Assembly (NCBI GenBank): GCA_040080075.1
Contig: JBEBJD010000327.1
Span: 1-5,808 of the forward strand
Direction of reading: 5' to 3'
DNA: 5,808 bases
Source of the DNA: JANNFX01 sp040080075
Lineage (GTDB): Bacteria > Pseudomonadota > Alphaproteobacteria > Rhizobiales > Hyphomicrobiaceae
Below the pieces are notes generated by a model, which saw nothing but the letters and a program-made list of their open reading frames with translations, made no database searches and had not been told where the DNA came from. How positions within the stretch are numbered: the first letter of the stretch is position 1; every line of letters starts with the position of its first letter. Below are positions 5,296 through 5,808 of this stretch, in pieces. The position numbers and the translations under genes are program-made.

Positions 5296-5808
5296 ATGCT
5301 TGAATCTTCAAAGGCAGATCATGCCCCAAGCTATCGCATCGGCGGGGTCATGCTGTTTGCGGCTTCGCTGTCAATCTTAAGCGCACTGGGTTTTCAATAC
5401 CTTGGCGGTTATGACCCCTGCCCCCTGTGCCTAATGCAGCGCTACGCCTACTATGGTGCTATCCCCGCCCTTTTCGTTGCCATGGCGCTAGCTTCGGAAA
5501 AGCCCAAACTCGGCGGTTTTATTTTTCTCCTCATCGCAGTGGCCTTTCTGGCCAATGCCGGACTTGGAACCTATCATGCCGGCGCCGAATGGAAGTTCTG
5601 GCCCGGTCCCTCGACCTGTTCGGGCGGTTCAGGGATTCCCGCCTCGGCTGCCGACCTCCTCAAAGGGATGGAAAATCGGGTCGTACGCTGTGACGAAGCC
5701 CCCTGGCGCATGTTTGGACTTTCATTTGCCGGCTGGAACGTTCTGATATCACTGGCGCTCTTTGCCTTGGGCTTGAGGGCTGCCCATGCCGCAGCCCGGG
5801 GAAATTAA
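5296..5808 (+). CDS. dsbB: Disulfide bond formation protein B (quinone-linked DsbA oxidase)
   Basis: DsbB sits in the inner membrane with four transmembrane helices, re-oxidises periplasmic DsbA and passes the electrons to quinone. The 170-residue product shows the first redox pair C42 and C45 in CPLCLMQR, with the quinone-linked R49 directly after. A second periplasmic loop opens with TYHAGAEWKFW and GPSTC and holds C108 and C132 (VVRCDEAPW), matching the spacing of E. coli C104 and C130. Helices lie at about residues 16-36, 50-66, 72-92 and 143-163. ATG 5296 is preferred because GAGG (5283-5286) lies nine bases upstream; an in-frame GTG at 5290 would add two residues but is too close to that site. 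It lies 22 bp downstream of the DedA gene. The TAA stop is the last three bases of the window, so the gene is complete. Confidence 0.96.
   Translation: MLESSKADHAPSYRIGGVMLFAASLSILSALGFQYLGGYDPCPLCLMQRYAYYGAIPALFVAMALASEKPKLGGFIFLLIAVAFLANAGLGTYHAGAEWKFWPGPSTCSGGSGIPASAADLLKGMENRVVRCDEAPWRMFGLSFAGWNVLISLALFALGLRAAHAAARGN

Overview
The window suggests an alphaproteobacterium. The estimated GC content is in the mid-fifties percent, the order rdgB then hemW is common in that class, and the thioredoxin reductase, MipA/OmpV-type porin-like protein, YqaA-type DedA protein and DsbB all read like alphaproteobacterial members. The exact order or genus cannot be fixed from the sequence alone. Everything here is ordinary chromosomal core or envelope content. 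I see no insertion sequence, phage gene, tRNA, rRNA, CRISPR array or replication origin.

Layout, left to right. The window opens inside radC (plus strand), of which only the C-terminal metal-binding part is present. A short convergent gap with small inverted repeats separates it from a minus-strand gene for a MipA/OmpV family outer-membrane beta-barrel. A divergent region of about 365 bp follows (1089-1454) without a recognised gene. It holds one unassigned minus-strand reading frame and two small inverted repeats. From 1455 to the end all genes run on the plus strand and are tightly packed: trxB (thioredoxin reductase), rdgB (house-cleaning NTP pyrophosphatase), hemW (radical-SAM heme chaperone, start overlapping the rdgB stop), a DedA/YqaA-type membrane protein and dsbB, which ends exactly at the window edge.

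How the genes fit together. trxB supplies electrons to cytoplasmic thioredoxin, while dsbB re-oxidises the periplasmic DsbA with quinone, so the plus-strand cluster has both a reducing and an oxidising thiol branch. rdgB protects the nucleotide pool. hemW handles heme. The DedA protein is an envelope lipid-transport-type protein directly upstream of dsbB. The close spacing of all five genes is compatible with one transcript, or with two (trxB-rdgB-hemW and dedA-dsbB).

The most unusual thing seen is that the RdgB protein is about 90 residues longer than the family norm. Its extra C-terminus resembles a small stand-alone domain of unknown function (DUF7660-like, recognised from memory). Secondary curiosities are an insertion near the C-terminus of HemW and a 23-codon mini-ORF containing a 12-bp tandem repeat that bridges hemW and the DedA gene with an ATGA stop/start overlap.
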